From NCBI RefSeq assembly GCF_035610345.1, contig NZ_CP141214.1:342230-406229 (forward strand): a DNA stretch of 64,000 bases, in the 5' to 3' direction. The DNA is from Sinorhizobium meliloti (GTDB lineage: Bacteria; Pseudomonadota; Alphaproteobacteria; Rhizobiales; Rhizobiaceae). This document shows positions 45,248-54,490 of this stretch, piece by piece (the stretch's first letter is position 1; each line of letters begins with the position of its first letter). The notes beneath the pieces are model-generated. The model made no database searches, was not told the origin of the DNA, and was given only the letters and a program-made list of their open reading frames with translations. The translations under genes were made by a program, and so were the position numbers.

Positions 45248-47728
45248 TCAGGCGGGGTCGACGGATCGAAGCCGTAGGGCGTTGCCAAGAACGAAAACGC
45301 TCGACATCGCCATCGCGGCGGCCGCTAGGATCGGCGAGAGCAGCGTGCCGTTCAGCGGGTAGAGAACGCCCGCGGCGACCGGAACCAAGCTGACGTTGTA
45401 GGCGAACGCCCAGAACAGGTTCTGCTTGATGTTGCGGATTGTCGCCTTGCTGAGCGCGATCGCCTTCGGCACAACGATCAAGTCGCCGGACATCAGCACG
45501 ACGTCGGCGCTCTCGATTGCGATATCGGTGCCAGTGCCGACGGCGATGCCGACGTCGGCTTCAGTCAACGCGGGCGCATCGTTGATCCCGTCGCCGATGA
45601 ATGCGACGTTGCGTCCGCCCTCGCGCAGCCTCTTCACCGCGTCGACCTTGCCATCCGGCAGGACTTCGGCAACGACTTCGTCGATGCGAAGTTGCTTGGC
45701 AATGGCCTCGGCTGTGCGGCGGTTGTCTCCGGTGATCATCGCGACCTTGAGGCCGAGGTCATGCAGAGCCTTGATGGCTTGCGGCGTCGTGTCCTTGATC
45801 GGATCGGAGACCGCGATGATCGCCGCGAGCCGCCCGTCGATGGCCGCATAGAGCGGTGACTTCCCGCTCTTGCCAAGGCGTTCGGCCTCCGTGGCAAACG
45901 GGCTCACATCAATCCCGATCCCGCTGAACGCACGATCCGCGCCAACCAGTACAGGCAGGCCGGATACGGTTCCGCGAACACCGAAACCGGGTGTTGCGTC
46001 GAACTCGGTCGCAGGAACCAACCCGATGCCCTTGGACTTTGCCGCCGACACGATTGCTTCCGCGATTGGATGCTCCGAAAGAGCTTCAAGGCTGGCGACG
46101 AAGGACAACACCTCGTCGGCTTTGAATCCATCGGCCGGAACGATGTCCGTTAGCTCGGGACGTCCTTTCGTCAGGGTTCCGGTCTTGTCGAGCGCGATCA
46201 CATCGGCTTCTTGCAGGCTCTGCAGCGCCTCGCCCTTGCGGAAGAGGATGCCGAGCTCGGCCGCGCGTCCCGTGCCGACCATGATCGAGGTCGGGGTCGC
46301 GAGACCCATGGCGCAGGGGCAGGCGATTATCAAAACGGCGACGGCGTTGACGAGCGCGAAAGTCAGCGCGGGCGAGGGACCGAAGACGTACCAGGCGGCG
46401 AAGGTCAGGATGGCGGCCAGCATGATGGCGGGGACGAACCAGCCGGTCACCTTGTCGACCAGCGCCTGGATTGGCAGCTTCGAACCCTGTGCCGCCTCGA
46501 CCATCTTGATGATCTGTGCGAGCAAGGTATCGCCGCCGACCTTGGTCGCCCTGAACGTGAACGAGCCGTTCTTGTTGATCGTGCCGCCGACGACCTCGCT
46601 TCCGGCAGCTTTCTGGACTGGCACAGGCTCGCCGGTGATCATGGATTCGTCGACATAGGAGCTGCCGTCGAGAACCGTGCCGTCGACCGGAATCTTCTCG
46701 CCGGGTCTGATCCTGATGACGTCGCCGACCACGACATCGCTGATCTGGGTTTCAACGAACTCGTCGCCATGCGCAACGAAAGCGGTCTTTGGCTGCAAAC
46801 CCAGAAGCCGCTTGATCGCCTCGCTGGTGCGGCCCCTGGCGCGGGCTTCCAGAAACCGGCCGAGCAGGATCAGCGTGACGATGAGCGCAGCGGCCTCGTA
46901 GTACACGTTTGCCGTCCCGGAGGGCAGTAGGCCGGATGCGAATGTCGCGACGACGGAGTAGCCCCAGGCGGCGGTGGTGCCAAGCACGACAAGGGAATTC
47001 ATGTCCGGCGTCCAGCGCAGCAGGTTCGGCACGCCCTTCCGGAAGAACCGCAGGCCGGGCCCGAACAGGACAGCGGTGGCGAGCACGAACTGGATATAGA
47101 GGTTATGGCGCATGCCGATATTCTCCATGATCCATTCGTGTACGCCCGGCAGGAAGTGGGAGCCCATTTCTACGAGGAAGAGCGGCAGGGTCAGCAACGC
47201 CGAGAAGATCACCAGGCGCTTCAGCCTGCGGGTTTCCAGTTCCCGGCGATCCTCCGGCTCAGCAGTTGCGCTGGAAGGCTTCGCCTTTCTGACGTCGTAT
47301 CCCGCATTTCTGACGGCGGCTTCGAGCGCGGAGACATCCATGCCCGAAACGAACCGGACGGTGGCCTTCTCGGTCGCCAGGTTGACGGAGGCGTCGGTGA
47401 CACCGGGTACTGTCCTCAGCGCCTTCTCTACCCGGGACACACAGGAGGCGCAGGTCATGCCTTCGATGCCGAACTCCTGAGTGACGACCTTGGTTTCGTA
47501 GCCTGCCTTCTCGATAGCAAGAAGAACACTGTTCGTGTCCGGCGCTCCGGTGAATTGCACGGTTGCCCGCTCGGTGGCGAGATTGACGGTCGCGGAGGCG
47601 ACGCCGGGCACTGCCGAGATGGCCTTCTCCACCCGGCGCACGCAGGAGGCGCAGGTCATTCCGTCGATGCCGAAGGCGGTCGAGGCCGAGACGGCAGTGG
47701 ACTTTTCGATCTGTGTGAATGCAGTCAT
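45248..47728 (-). CDS. copA: CopA, Cu(I)-exporting P1B-1 ATPase with two HMA domains
   Basis: The 826-residue product has two N-terminal HMA domains, both with GMTCASC (Cys26/29 and Cys93/96). It has the membrane site CPC ([12 protein letters not shown]), TGEP actuator, [15 protein letters not shown] and [10 protein letters not shown] motifs. It pumps Cu(I) out of the cytoplasm. I take the start at 47728; an ATG at 47743 is in frame but leaves almost no leader after the CueR promoter. It forms an operon with cueR. Confidence 0.93.
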   Translation of the reverse strand: MTAFTQIEKSTAVSASTAFGIDGMTCASCVRRVEKAISAVPGVASATVNLATERATVQFTGAPDTNSVLLAIEKAGYETKVVTQEFGIEGMTCASCVSRVEKALRTVPGVTDASVNLATEKATVRFVSGMDVSALEAAVRNAGYDVRKAKPSSATAEPEDRRELETRRLKRLVIFSALLTLPLFLVEMGSHFLPGVHEWIMENIGMRHNLYIQFVLATAVLFGPGLRFFRKGVPNLLRWTPDMNSLVVLGTTAAWGYSVVATFASGLLPSGTANVYYEAAALIVTLILLGRFLEARARGRTSEAIKRLLGLQPKTAFVAHGDEFVETQISDVVVGDVIRIRPGEKIPVDGTVLDGSSYVDESMITGEPVPVQKAAGSEVVGGTINKNGSFTFRATKVGGDTLLAQIIKMVEAAQGSKLPIQALVDKVTGWFVPAIMLAAILTFAAWYVFGPSPALTFALVNAVAVLIIACPCAMGLATPTSIMVGTGRAAELGILFRKGEALQSLQEADVIALDKTGTLTKGRPELTDIVPADGFKADEVLSFVASLEALSEHPIAEAIVSAAKSKGIGLVPATEFDATPGFGVRGTVSGLPVLVGADRAFSGIGIDVSPFATEAERLGKSGKSPLYAAIDGRLAAIIAVSDPIKDTTPQAIKALHDLGLKVAMITGDNRRTAEAIAKQLRIDEVVAEVLPDGKVDAVKRLREGGRNVAFIGDGINDAPALTEADVGIAVGTGTDIAIESADVVLMSGDLIVVPKAIALSKATIRNIKQNLFWAFAYNVSLVPVAAGVLYPLNGTLLSPILAAAAMAMSSVFVLGNALRLRSVDPA

Positions 47729-47757
47729 CTGAGCGATTCCCATTACAACTGCACTAT

Positions 47758-47788
47758 CAGTTAATCCTTCCAACAATGGCAAGGTCAA
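47758..47788 (-). promoter_or_regulatory. CueR-type promoter of copA-cueR
   Basis: Minus strand: -35 TTGACC, a 19-nt spacer with the dyad CCTTGCC ... TTGGAAGG, and -10 TAACTG. The start of transcription would fall close to 47750. Confidence 0.8.
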
Positions 47789-47816
47789 GGGGCAATTGCG
47801 CCTTTGCTGCCGGGCT

Positions 47817-48379
47817 TCATCGCCGCCGACGATCCTCCTGCGGGACCAGGTGCCGACGGCCGGACAGTTCCCGATAGAGCGCTTCGGGAGATACGCCGAT
47901 TTCCTCTGCAAGCCTGCGCCATTCACCCTTGGACGGAAGCTGCCCGTCGTTCCACGTCAGCCACGCGTCGAGCCTGGCTCCCACGGTGCGCAACGATACG
48001 ATTTCGGCTCGTTTCCTGGCGCTCTGAAGCTCGTGCGATAGATGCCGCGTCCAAGCGCGGGCAAAGGCAGGTTCATCGTTGAGCAAGTCACGGATCACAC
48101 CTATAGGAACAGCAAGAATGTGCGTCTTGGCCGCGGCCATGGCATCGCAGTGATAGTGTTCCGAAAACACCGAGGCCTCCGCCAATATTGAGCGGGTCCC
48201 TGAACGGTGTAAGACGGCAGGGCTTCCGTCTACGTGATGGCGCAGGAGGTCACGCACCCCTCCATTACGAGAAACAGCGCATGAACGGGGTCGCCTCGAT
48301 GAAAGAGGTGCTCATTCTTTTCGAGCGACTTTTTCGCGACCGCTTTCGGCTGGAGATGGACAAGAATTTGATCCGACAT
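47817..48379 (-). pseudogene. Crp/Fnr regulator gene with one frameshift
   Basis: The start (MSDQILVHL at 48379) and the first half of the cyclic-nucleotide-binding domain (HLFHRGDPVHALFLVMEG) are in one frame. After a GGGG run at about 48250 the rest (RDLLRHHVDGSPAVLHRSG to the HTH with [15 protein letters not shown]) continues in another. The total would be about 190 codons. One base gained or lost in the G-run explains it. The HTH is not of FixK type. Confidence 0.7.
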
Positions 48380-48395
48380 GATAGCTATCATGTCG
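48374..48395. promoter_or_regulatory. Perfect 22-bp palindrome over the start codon of the Crp/Fnr gene
   Basis: CGACATGATAG and its exact mirror CTATCATGTCG abut without a spacer. The gene's ATG (48377-48379) lies inside. The length and symmetry fit a binding site for a dimer that could block both transcription and translation. Confidence 0.6.
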
Positions 48396-48447
48396 AGGAC
48401 GACCAGCGTTTGGCAAGCTCGAGGCCTCAACTTGTGAACGGTGACTC

Positions 48448-48964
48448 ATGAAAACGCTCATCCCCGTGCTCGCATTTTTGTTGTCTCCGGCTTTCGCCGA
48501 TGCGGAGGGCGAACACGTTCATTCTTCGCCCTATGCCGGACAGGAGCATCGCGACGTAAAAAGCCTGTCGGCGGACGACATTGCCGCTGGAGACTGGAGC
48601 AGGCTGGGGCTTGGCGAAGGCCGCCGAGCTGAACGGAATGCCCGGGCCTTCACATGTGTTGGCGATGAAGACCGAGCTTCATTTGACGGGCGAACAGGAG
48701 GATAGAACGCGGAGCATTTTCCAGAGAATGCGCACCGAAGCAGTTGCGGAGGGCAAGAGCTTGGTGGCCGGGGAACAGGCGCTCGAGATCGCTCTCCGCG
48801 AGCGCTCGATAGATCATGGCGGGCTGCGCGAACATCTCCGGCGCATTGAGGCGAGCCGCGCCAACCTCCGCTACATCCATCTGGCAGCACACCTGGAGAT
48901 GCTGAAGGTTCTGAGCGCGAGCCAGATCGACCGCTACAACGAGTTGCGCGGATATACTCGATAG
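48448..48964 (+). pseudogene. Frameshifted Spy/CpxP-like periplasmic protein gene
   Basis: The first frame (from 48448) gives a signal peptide and YAGQEHRDVKSLSADDIA. The family continuation GWGLAKAAELNGMPGPSHVL with LTGEQ-type repeats is in the next frame and runs to 48964. A frameshift near 48590 separates them. The whole would be about 170 residues. It may be a heavy-metal sensing or chaperone protein like the one at 30639. Confidence 0.65.
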
Positions 48965-49087
48965 GCTGTCAGAGCCGTCCCGTCTTCTCAGGGCAGCAGT
49001 CGTCTGTTCCAGTGTACTTGCTTTCGATCTTTGTTGACCAAGAATACGCGCCGGTGCGACGGCGCGTGTTGGCGATTGTCGCTGAAT

Positions 49088-49309
49088 TCAGGCGACGTGG
49101 CTGCAGCAGGACTTCGCGAATGAAGCCTTGTAGCCAGCGTCTTCAATTGCCGCGACGAATGCTTCCGAGGCGGCCTGGGAGTCGATTGAAGCGGTCTTCG
49201 CCTCGAGATTGACCGCCACCTCTGCGTTGGGATCGACGGATTTGACGGCTTTTTCCACCGTGCTAACGCAGTGTCCGCAGGTCATTTCGGGTATATTCAG
49301 ATGATGCAT
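49088..49309 (-). CDS. copZ: CopZ-like copper chaperone
   Basis: The 73-residue product is a single HMA domain with the metal motif MTCGHC (Cys11, Cys14) and the usual beta-alpha-beta pattern; the C-terminal CCSH may add ligands. It should carry Cu(I) to CopA. The start follows AGGAG. It has its own CueR-type promoter. Confidence 0.9.
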   Translation of the reverse strand: MHHLNIPEMTCGHCVSTVEKAVKSVDPNAEVAVNLEAKTASIDSQAASEAFVAAIEDAGYKASFAKSCCSHVA

Positions 49310-49340
49310 CGAGGTCTCCTCGTGGGGTTTGACACGATCC

Positions 49341-49371
49341 AATGTGGCGTTTCCAACGATGGTAAGGTCAA
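49341..49371 (-). promoter_or_regulatory. CueR-type promoter of copZ
   Basis: Minus strand: -35 TTGACC, 19-nt spacer with CCTTACCATCGTTGGAAA, then CACATT as -10. It shares ACCATCGTTGGAA-like core with the other two copper promoters. Confidence 0.75.
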
Positions 49372-49424
49372 TAGCCCGTTGCGAGAAAAGCACACGATCA
49401 TCCATCAATGTATGGAGAACAAAG

Positions 49425-49520
49425 ATGAGAAGAAGAGAGTTCCTGTTTTCCCTGGCCGCCGCAGGTTCGATCGGCCTGATCGGACCAGCCCGGGCGGCGA
49501 ATGAAAAGATGGTCGTCTAC
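49425..49520 (+). pseudogene. N-terminal fragment of a DUF411-like protein
   Basis: The frame starts MRRREFLFSLAAAGSIGLIG, a twin-arginine-type signal, and reads EKMVVY, the usual first strand of DUF411 metal-binding proteins (which continue with a CGCC motif). Here homology stops at about 49520, where an oppositely oriented nuclease fragment begins. The open frame continues to 49751, but only as antisense of that fragment. Confidence 0.45.
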
Positions 49521-49935
49521 CAACTTATGCGTTCCACTGCCGCTTCGGCCGTTGCGAGGTTCGACATTGCGGGGTCGCCGCCAGTGATGAGCATCATTGG
49601 CTCCTCGTACCAGAGCGTATTGAAGTCTCCTACGATCATAATTGACCGGTTCGCGTCAGATGGGCGCCTGCGAACGAATTCACGCACCGCCCGGGCTTGC
49701 TCGGTCCGCGCGGCGATCGTCGCGTCCTTTGGAGGCTGGTTCTTCCCATAAAGCGGTTCGCTTCCGCCTTTCGAGGAGAAATGGACGTTGATCACTATGA
49801 CCTGTTTTCCCGCGAAGACGAACGGGACGGCAAGGGGCAGGCGAGTGAACGACCATGTTCCCGGCTTCAGTTCAATTTCGAACCCACATTGCGCGGCGTG
49901 CTTTATGGCCGCATTGACGAACGTCGCGATTAGGG
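49517..49935 (-). pseudogene. Fragment of an endonuclease/exonuclease/phosphatase (EEP) family gene
   Basis: The minus strand carries FVNAAIKHAAQCGFEIEL, then VIVINVHFSSKGGSEPLYG and the active-site motif VGDFNTLWYEEPM, all typical of EEP-fold nucleases. There is no start upstream and the C-terminal end (AAVERISW) is short, so only the middle part remains. It abuts the DUF411 fragment head-on. Confidence 0.6.
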
Positions 49936-50313
49936 GCTGCAGAGATCACCGTCTGCAGCTCTCTTCATGTCAATCCATCTCTCGATCTTTAAGAGCGGCT
50001 TTCGTGCGACGGCAGCGCCCCGGGAGGATCTTGGGGCGCTGCCAGAATGTCGATCCAGTACATGCGGTAAACATGATCGACATGTCGGAGGAGTGCCGAC
50101 GACATTTAACTCGTCGTGATCTGGTTGGTTCCTGAAGAGTAGCCTTCACGGTCCTCAGACCAACAGAGCGTGCAGCAACTCGTGGGCGCGAGACTTCAGT
50201 CCTATTCCAGACCGGTTGTACGCGCCTATTTCACTGGAATGTCCAAGAGAGGCTCTATGGCTTTCTGGGGATTCAACAGCTGATCTAACTGCGTCTCAGT
50301 CCGGATTTGCTCC
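49936..50313. other. No recognisable gene
   Basis: These 380 bp hold only short frames without domains or good ribosome binding sites. No strong hairpin, operator or repeat was seen. It is probably decayed sequence next to the EEP fragment. Confidence 0.4.
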
Positions 50314-50397
50314 TCAGGCTGCAGCGAGCCAGGTCATGGCAAACATCGCAACGATAGCTAGGAGAATGATGATGCCGGCGACATCGATCGGAGCCAT
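50314..50397 (-). CDS. Putative 27-residue membrane peptide
   Basis: A short frame starting MAPIDVAG and continuing as one hydrophobic helix (IIILLAIVAMFAMTWLAAA) ends in TGA. AAAGG lies about 8 nt before the ATG. Length, single helix and ribosome binding site are as in small regulatory membrane proteins. No homologue is known to me. Confidence 0.35.
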   Translation of the reverse strand: MAPIDVAGIIILLAIVAMFAMTWLAAA

Positions 50398-50740
50398 TAG
50401 CGCTGCCTTTGTCTATCGCGCTCAACCCTGTTGGTCGCTGTATGTTCCGCGTGAAGTTGTCGAAAGCTAATTAGGTCCCAAGAAAAGCAGCGCTCCCGAC
50501 ATAGCAAAAGGAGCGCTGCAGTTGTCCAACATGTGCAATTGTCCGCAAGTCGAAATTCTATACGAGAACACCCTTCTGATCTAGGAACACCTATCAAACA
50601 GCCCATTGGCGGGAATGTTCCGGATCAGTGTTCCTTTTTAAGGTTGGCCATTTCAGGCCGGCTCCGGTAGCGGCTGCTGGGGAAGGGGACTGTCGCCTCC
50701 ACCGCCACCATCGTCATCTGGCCACCAGCCTTGCCAGTCG
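50398..50740. other. No recognisable gene
   Basis: About 340 bp with no supported frame. It includes the possible promoter of the short membrane peptide but I see no clear site. Confidence 0.35.
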
Positions 50741-50878
50741 TCACCGAGCCGCTTCCTTCGCCTGACTACCGTCGAGACGGGCGATGAGCATCTGCACGAG
50801 TTCGTGCTCCGAAATGCCGCTCTCGTCGGGAAGGTATGCGGCAATGTCTTTCTGACAGTCCCAGATCAGCTGTTTCAT
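50741..50878 (-). CDS. Small hypothetical protein
   Basis: A 45-residue product starting MKQLIWDCQKDIAAYL and ending in a charged helix (ELVQMLIARLDG). The pattern of two amphipathic helices resembles small rhizobial proteins of unknown function. The frame could start upstream with GTG at 50941. No ribosome binding site is clear. Confidence 0.4.
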   Translation of the reverse strand: MKQLIWDCQKDIAAYLPDESGISEHELVQMLIARLDGSQAKEAAR

Positions 50879-51006
50879 TTCAGTGCGTCGGCCATGGTCG
50901 TCTTCTCGGAAGGTCAACGTCTCAAAGTAAAATCCATGCACAGGCGGAATATCGCTGACCCTGAGTGTGTCCTATGCACAGAGGCAACAACAGTGGAGTT
51001 TTCGCT

Positions 51007-51285
51007 ATGAAGACACATCTTTTGATGACCTCCGCGGCAGTCCTGCTAATTTTCTCCGGCAGCGTTGCCCAAGCGGATGATCACCTCTTCCAGGCGCAGC
51101 AGAACGGACTGAAATCAGGCAGTACGGCGTCTTTAAACACGCACGCTTTCACGGCCAATGGCGCCGGCCATAGCGGTGCCCTTGCACCAGGCCAGGGAAG
51201 TCCGTTCACGGGAGAAGAAACTAAAACGCCGGCCACTGAAACAGGTCCGGCCAACCAGTACGCCAATGTAGCGAGCCGAATTTAG
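51007..51285 (+). CDS. Small secreted hypothetical protein
   Basis: The 92-residue product has a signal peptide (about 1-23, cleavage after AQA) and a low-complexity mature part rich in Gly, Ala, Thr and Asn. No domain is seen. The start follows TGGAG; a longer frame is not conserved in character. A terminator follows 27 nt after the stop, so it is a complete unit. Confidence 0.6.
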   Translation: MKTHLLMTSAAVLLIFSGSVAQADDHLFQAQQNGLKSGSTASLNTHAFTANGAGHSGALAPGQGSPFTGEETKTPATETGPANQYANVASRI

Positions 51286-51311
51286 AACATTTGGTACCCG
51301 CGCTTATGCGG

Positions 51312-51340
51312 GTGCCCGCGCCAGGTGCGGTCGCGGGCAC
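51312..51340 (+). terminator. Terminator hairpin
   Basis: GTGCCCGCG / CGCGGGCAC, 9-bp perfect arms with an 11-nt loop, followed by TTCCT. A second overlapping stem (ACCCGC / GCGGGT) lies just before. Confidence 0.65.
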
Positions 51341-51599
51341 TTCCTAACAGGTGGGGGACCTGAATGCCGGTAAGCGGTGTTTTCCTCCCATATTGACTAA
51401 GCGCGAGAGATCGTTCCGATTACTATCGCTGCTTGATTGATGGCATGAATGCACCGACCGGGACGAGCCTTTACGCGTTGATGAAGGACCTGTTTCGACC
51501 CCATCCCGGTCGTAAAGCTGCAAGCAAGCGGGGCCTGCAAGCAACCGATTCATAAGCACAGTGGTGCCGTCGTGGCTAAGCAACAGCGCCAGCGCGTTT

Positions 51600-52055
51600 T
51601 CAGGGCTGCGCCTTCACCGGAAGTCGGAATGGCGCGCCTAGACGGTTGAAGGCGTTCATAGCTGCAATCGTGATTGTAAGATCTACCAAATCTTTAGGCT
51701 CGAAAACTGCCGAGACAGCAGCATAGGCTCGGTCAGAAGCATGTGTCTCGCTGACAAGCGTCACCTCCTCGGCCCAGGCCAGCGCTGCGCGGTACTGTTC
51801 GGAGAAAAGATACGGCACCTCTTCCCATACCGGGACCAGAGCGACCTTGTCGGCTGCCATGGTCTTCAGCAGATCGCGGGTGTGCAGGTCGATACAATGT
51901 GCGCAGCCGTTGATCTGCGATACGCGCAGGAACACGAGATGGATAAGTTCCTCAGGCAAATTCGTGTTGTGTGTGACGTAGTGATGGACGCCGAACAGGG
52001 CCTTGGCTCCAGCGGGTGCTACCTCGTACCAGTTGAGGCGCGTCGTCTCATTCAT
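51600..52055 (-). CDS. AhpD-like carboxymuconolactone decarboxylase family protein
   Basis: The 151-residue product has the AhpD-type active site CAHC (Cys51, Cys54) with His58 in CIDLHTRD. Such proteins act as alkylhydroperoxidases or related redox enzymes. It is divergent from the ECF41 sigma gene, and pairs of this kind (ECF41 with a CMD, oxidoreductase or epimerase gene) are common. A matching ECF41 promoter lies 45 nt upstream. Confidence 0.85.
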   Translation of the reverse strand: MNETTRLNWYEVAPAGAKALFGVHHYVTHNTNLPEELIHLVFLRVSQINGCAHCIDLHTRDLLKTMAADKVALVPVWEEVPYLFSEQYRAALAWAEEVTLVSETHASDRAYAAVSAVFEPKDLVDLTITIAAMNAFNRLGAPFRLPVKAQP

Positions 52056-52099
52056 GATGGTCTCCTTTGAGTTGCGCCAACAGCCGGCGCTGCTCGAGT

Positions 52100-52126
52100 G
52101 ACGACGCGGCGATGGAAGGCGTGACA
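52100..52126 (-). promoter_or_regulatory. ECF41-type promoter of the AhpD-like gene
   Basis: Minus strand: TGTCACG, 16-nt spacer, CGTC. The known ECF41 consensus is TGTCACA-N16-CGTC; one base differs. Confidence 0.65.
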
Positions 52127-52157
52127 TCTCTGCCTGATTTTATTTTGGCATGTGCCA

Positions 52158-52184
52158 TGTCACACTTGCACGAACTCGCTCGTC
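52158..52184 (+). promoter_or_regulatory. ECF41-type promoter of the sigma factor gene
   Basis: Plus strand: TGTCACA, 16-nt spacer, CGTC, an exact match to the ECF41 consensus. It lies 92 nt before the sigma start and points to autoregulation. Confidence 0.7.
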
Positions 52185-52276
52185 CACGAGTCAGGCGATC
52201 GAGTGCGAGGAAAAGTGGCATGTGGCACAACGGCAGGAACGCAACGGACCGGTCTCATAACATCCGCGAGGGGGCG

Positions 52277-53164
52277 ATGGCCAATGAAGCGAGCGCTGAT
52301 GTGCCGCTTAGCGACCAGAGAACCGTAGAATTCGAACTGGATCGCAAACGCTTGCTGCGTCTGAGCTACCGGATGCTAGGGTCGATCACGGAGGCGGAAG
52401 ATGTCGTGCAGGATGCGTGGTTGCGTTGGGTACGCGTTGAAAACGAAGTCCGTACTCCGACCGCCTATCTCACTCGCATCGTCACCCGACTATGCCTTGA
52501 TCGGATGAAGTCGGCGCGAGCGCGCCGCGAGATCTATGTCGGCCCATGGCTACCAGAGCCTTTGGTCGAGCCTCTTGATGCGCAAGAAGCCATTGCTGAC
52601 GATGTCACTGTGACGCTGATGTTAGCGTTGGAGCGACTTTCGCCGCTAGAACGAGCGGCCTTCCTGCTCCACGAAGTGTTCGACGTGGCGCTGACCGAGG
52701 TCGCGGTCGTGCTTCATCGTGAACCTGCCGCCGTTCGGCAACTTGCTTCTCGCGCACGCAAGAATGTTCAGAATGCACGACCACGATACAGCGTCGGGGC
52801 GGCAGAGGCTGATGGAATTGCGCGCGCTTTTTTTGCTGCTTCGCGTGACGGCGATGTCACCGCGCTTTCGGCGTTGCTCGCGCGCGATGTCGAGATACAT
52901 AGCGACGGCGGCGGCAAGGTGCTGGCGTTCCGAGAAGTCATCCGCGGCTTGGAACGTGCACTGCGTCTCTTCGTTTCCGCTCAGCGAAAGGCCGCGACTC
53001 CGCCCACCTTGCTGCGAACCGCAACTATTGACGGCCTGCCCGGGTATGTAAGCCTTGATCCAAATGGTGTGCTCCAAACAACAGCTCTCGGCATTCGCGA
53101 CGGTAAGATCTTCGCGATCTATATCGTCAAAAACCCGGATAAGCTGACGCATATTGACGTTTAA
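52277..53164 (+). CDS. ECF41-family sigma factor with SnoaL-like C-terminal domain
   Basis: The 295-residue product has sigma-2 (about 15-85: YRMLGSITEAEDVVQDAWLRW) and sigma-4 (about 115-165) domains. The linker has the ECF41 motif WLPEPL, and a SnoaL-like domain (about 180-290) has DGDVTAL and the C-terminal NPDKL. In ECF41 the fused domain replaces an anti-sigma factor. The start at 52277 follows GAGGGGG; the longer upstream frame runs through the promoter. Confidence 0.9.
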   Translation: MANEASADVPLSDQRTVEFELDRKRLLRLSYRMLGSITEAEDVVQDAWLRWVRVENEVRTPTAYLTRIVTRLCLDRMKSARARREIYVGPWLPEPLVEPLDAQEAIADDVTVTLMLALERLSPLERAAFLLHEVFDVALTEVAVVLHREPAAVRQLASRARKNVQNARPRYSVGAAEADGIARAFFAASRDGDVTALSALLARDVEIHSDGGGKVLAFREVIRGLERALRLFVSAQRKAATPPTLLRTATIDGLPGYVSLDPNGVLQTTALGIRDGKIFAIYIVKNPDKLTHIDV

Positions 53165-53173
53165 GATCGCCGC

Positions 53174-53198
53174 TGCGGCCTTCGAGCGCCCGGCCGCA
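53174..53198 (+). terminator. Hairpin after the sigma factor gene
   Basis: TGCGGCC / GGCCGCA, 7-bp arms and an 11-nt loop, 9 nt past the stop. No U-run. Confidence 0.45.
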
Positions 53199-53221
53199 CA
53201 GCATTCATCTAAGCGGTGTTC

Positions 53222-53910
53222 TCAGGCCACGGGCTTGGTTTCTGGCTTGTCGGCGTAGGCCCAAGGCAACAGGCTTTCGACCGGAAGAAGTGTCATGCGT
53301 TCGGCTGGATATGGCCTTTGTAGCATTCTGGCGTCCTTCCAATCGGCCGTGAGCCATAGCTCGATTTCCTCCGGCTCGGTCAGGATGACAGGCATCGCCT
53401 TCGGATGGATCGGTTTGACGACTGAGTTTGCCTCGCAGGTGAGAAAGGCGAACAGCTCGTGCTCGCCGACGCGCGGGTTCTTCATCGAGCCGCGGGCGCC
53501 CTTCCACGGCGTCCAGATGCCGGCGAAGAAGGCGAGGGGCTGCTTGTCATCGATCGCGAACCAGCGGGCCGTCTTCTTCGGCTTCGCGTCCTCATATTCG
53601 CAGAACGCGGTCCAGGGTACGAGGCAACGGTTCTTGACGCCTGTCCAGCCGCGCCAATGGGGGGAATCCCGGTTGCGAATGTTGGTGACGCCGTAATCCG
53701 GCTTGCCATTGGTGACCGTCGGCGGGGCGGCATGCCCCAGGTCAGGTTGATCAGTTCGCGCTCGCCCTCGGCGTTGTTGCGGATCACCGGCCCTGGCTTG
53801 TCGGGAAACACCTCCGTCGTCGGGTTCGCTCGGTTCGTCATGTCGCTCTGCGGCCGCGCCGTGTGCCAGAGTTCATCAAACTCGACTTCAATGCGGTACC
53901 GATTGCACAT
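53222..53910 (-). pseudogene. SRAP (YedK/HMCES-type) gene with one frameshift
   Basis: The product starts MCNRY; Cys2 is the residue that crosslinks to abasic sites in this family. The first frame runs to NLTWGMPP at about 53725. The homologous continuation (PDYGVTNIRNRDSPHWRG, then CLVPWTAFCEYED and KPIHPKAMPVIL) is in another frame to 53222. An extra base in a CCGCCCCG run would explain it. It is the last gene of the small-protein operon divergent from ligD. Confidence 0.75.
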
Positions 53911-53919
53911 ACTTCCCTC

Positions 53920-54201
53920 TCATCCATCGCGGTGTGCCCTGCCGATCCGGAAGCCGTTGCCCTCGGTGTTCCCGCACCTGGTGCATTTGAGGATCGGCCG
54001 CAGCTGGTCGAGCGTGATTTCGTGGCCATACTTGCCAGCGAGGCCCCAGCGGTCAACCCACTGGTTATGATCGCACTTGGAGCAGCGCGCGCCGAGCAGT
54101 TGATCATCCGCGAGATCTGCCAGGCGCAGATGACCAATGCCGAGATCCGGATCGATGACGCCCTTCTCAGGGATCAAGTCTATCCCGCGTCGGTGGCGCA
54201 T
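53920..54201 (-). CDS. Small zinc-ribbon protein
   Basis: The 93-residue product has two CxxC pairs, ARCSKCDHN and LKCTRCGN, about 34 residues apart, a zinc-ribbon layout. The second pair is followed by TEGNGFRI, like the ENRDGNAIL tail of the neighbouring fragment. It lies 9 nt before the SRAP gene on the same strand, within a chain of small zinc-binding genes. Confidence 0.65.
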   Translation of the reverse strand: MRHRRGIDLIPEKGVIDPDLGIGHLRLADLADDQLLGARCSKCDHNQWVDRWGLAGKYGHEITLDQLRPILKCTRCGNTEGNGFRIGRAHRDG

Positions 54202-54211
54202 GCCTCACCTC

Positions 54212-54490
54212 CTAGCGCCGAGGCTCCCTTATCAAGATGGCGTTTCCGTCACGATTTTCGCACTTCCCGCAACGCATTTTCGGTGCGAGCCGAAGAACGC
54301 TCTGCCTCTTGCCAAAGCGTACTGTTAGCGACCGCCGGTCAACCCTGGCAACGTGGCCGCAGCGCCGGCACTTGCAAAGAACGTCGCACCATTCGGGAAG
54401 ATTCGCGAAAGTGATCTCTTCAGGAACGCCGGCTGGGGCCGCATCACCAGCCGGTGCCTTCGAGAGACGGGTGGATCTCCCGATGGCATG
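54212..54490 (-). pseudogene. Zinc-ribbon coding segment without a start codon
   Basis: An open frame of about 92 codons encodes VLCKCRRCGHVARVDRRSL and MRCGKCENRDGNAIL, two clear CxxC pairs. There is no ATG, GTG or TTG before the first pair, and TGA closes the frame at 54491. It overlaps the next gene in another frame, so a frameshift may have cut it off its start. Confidence 0.5.
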
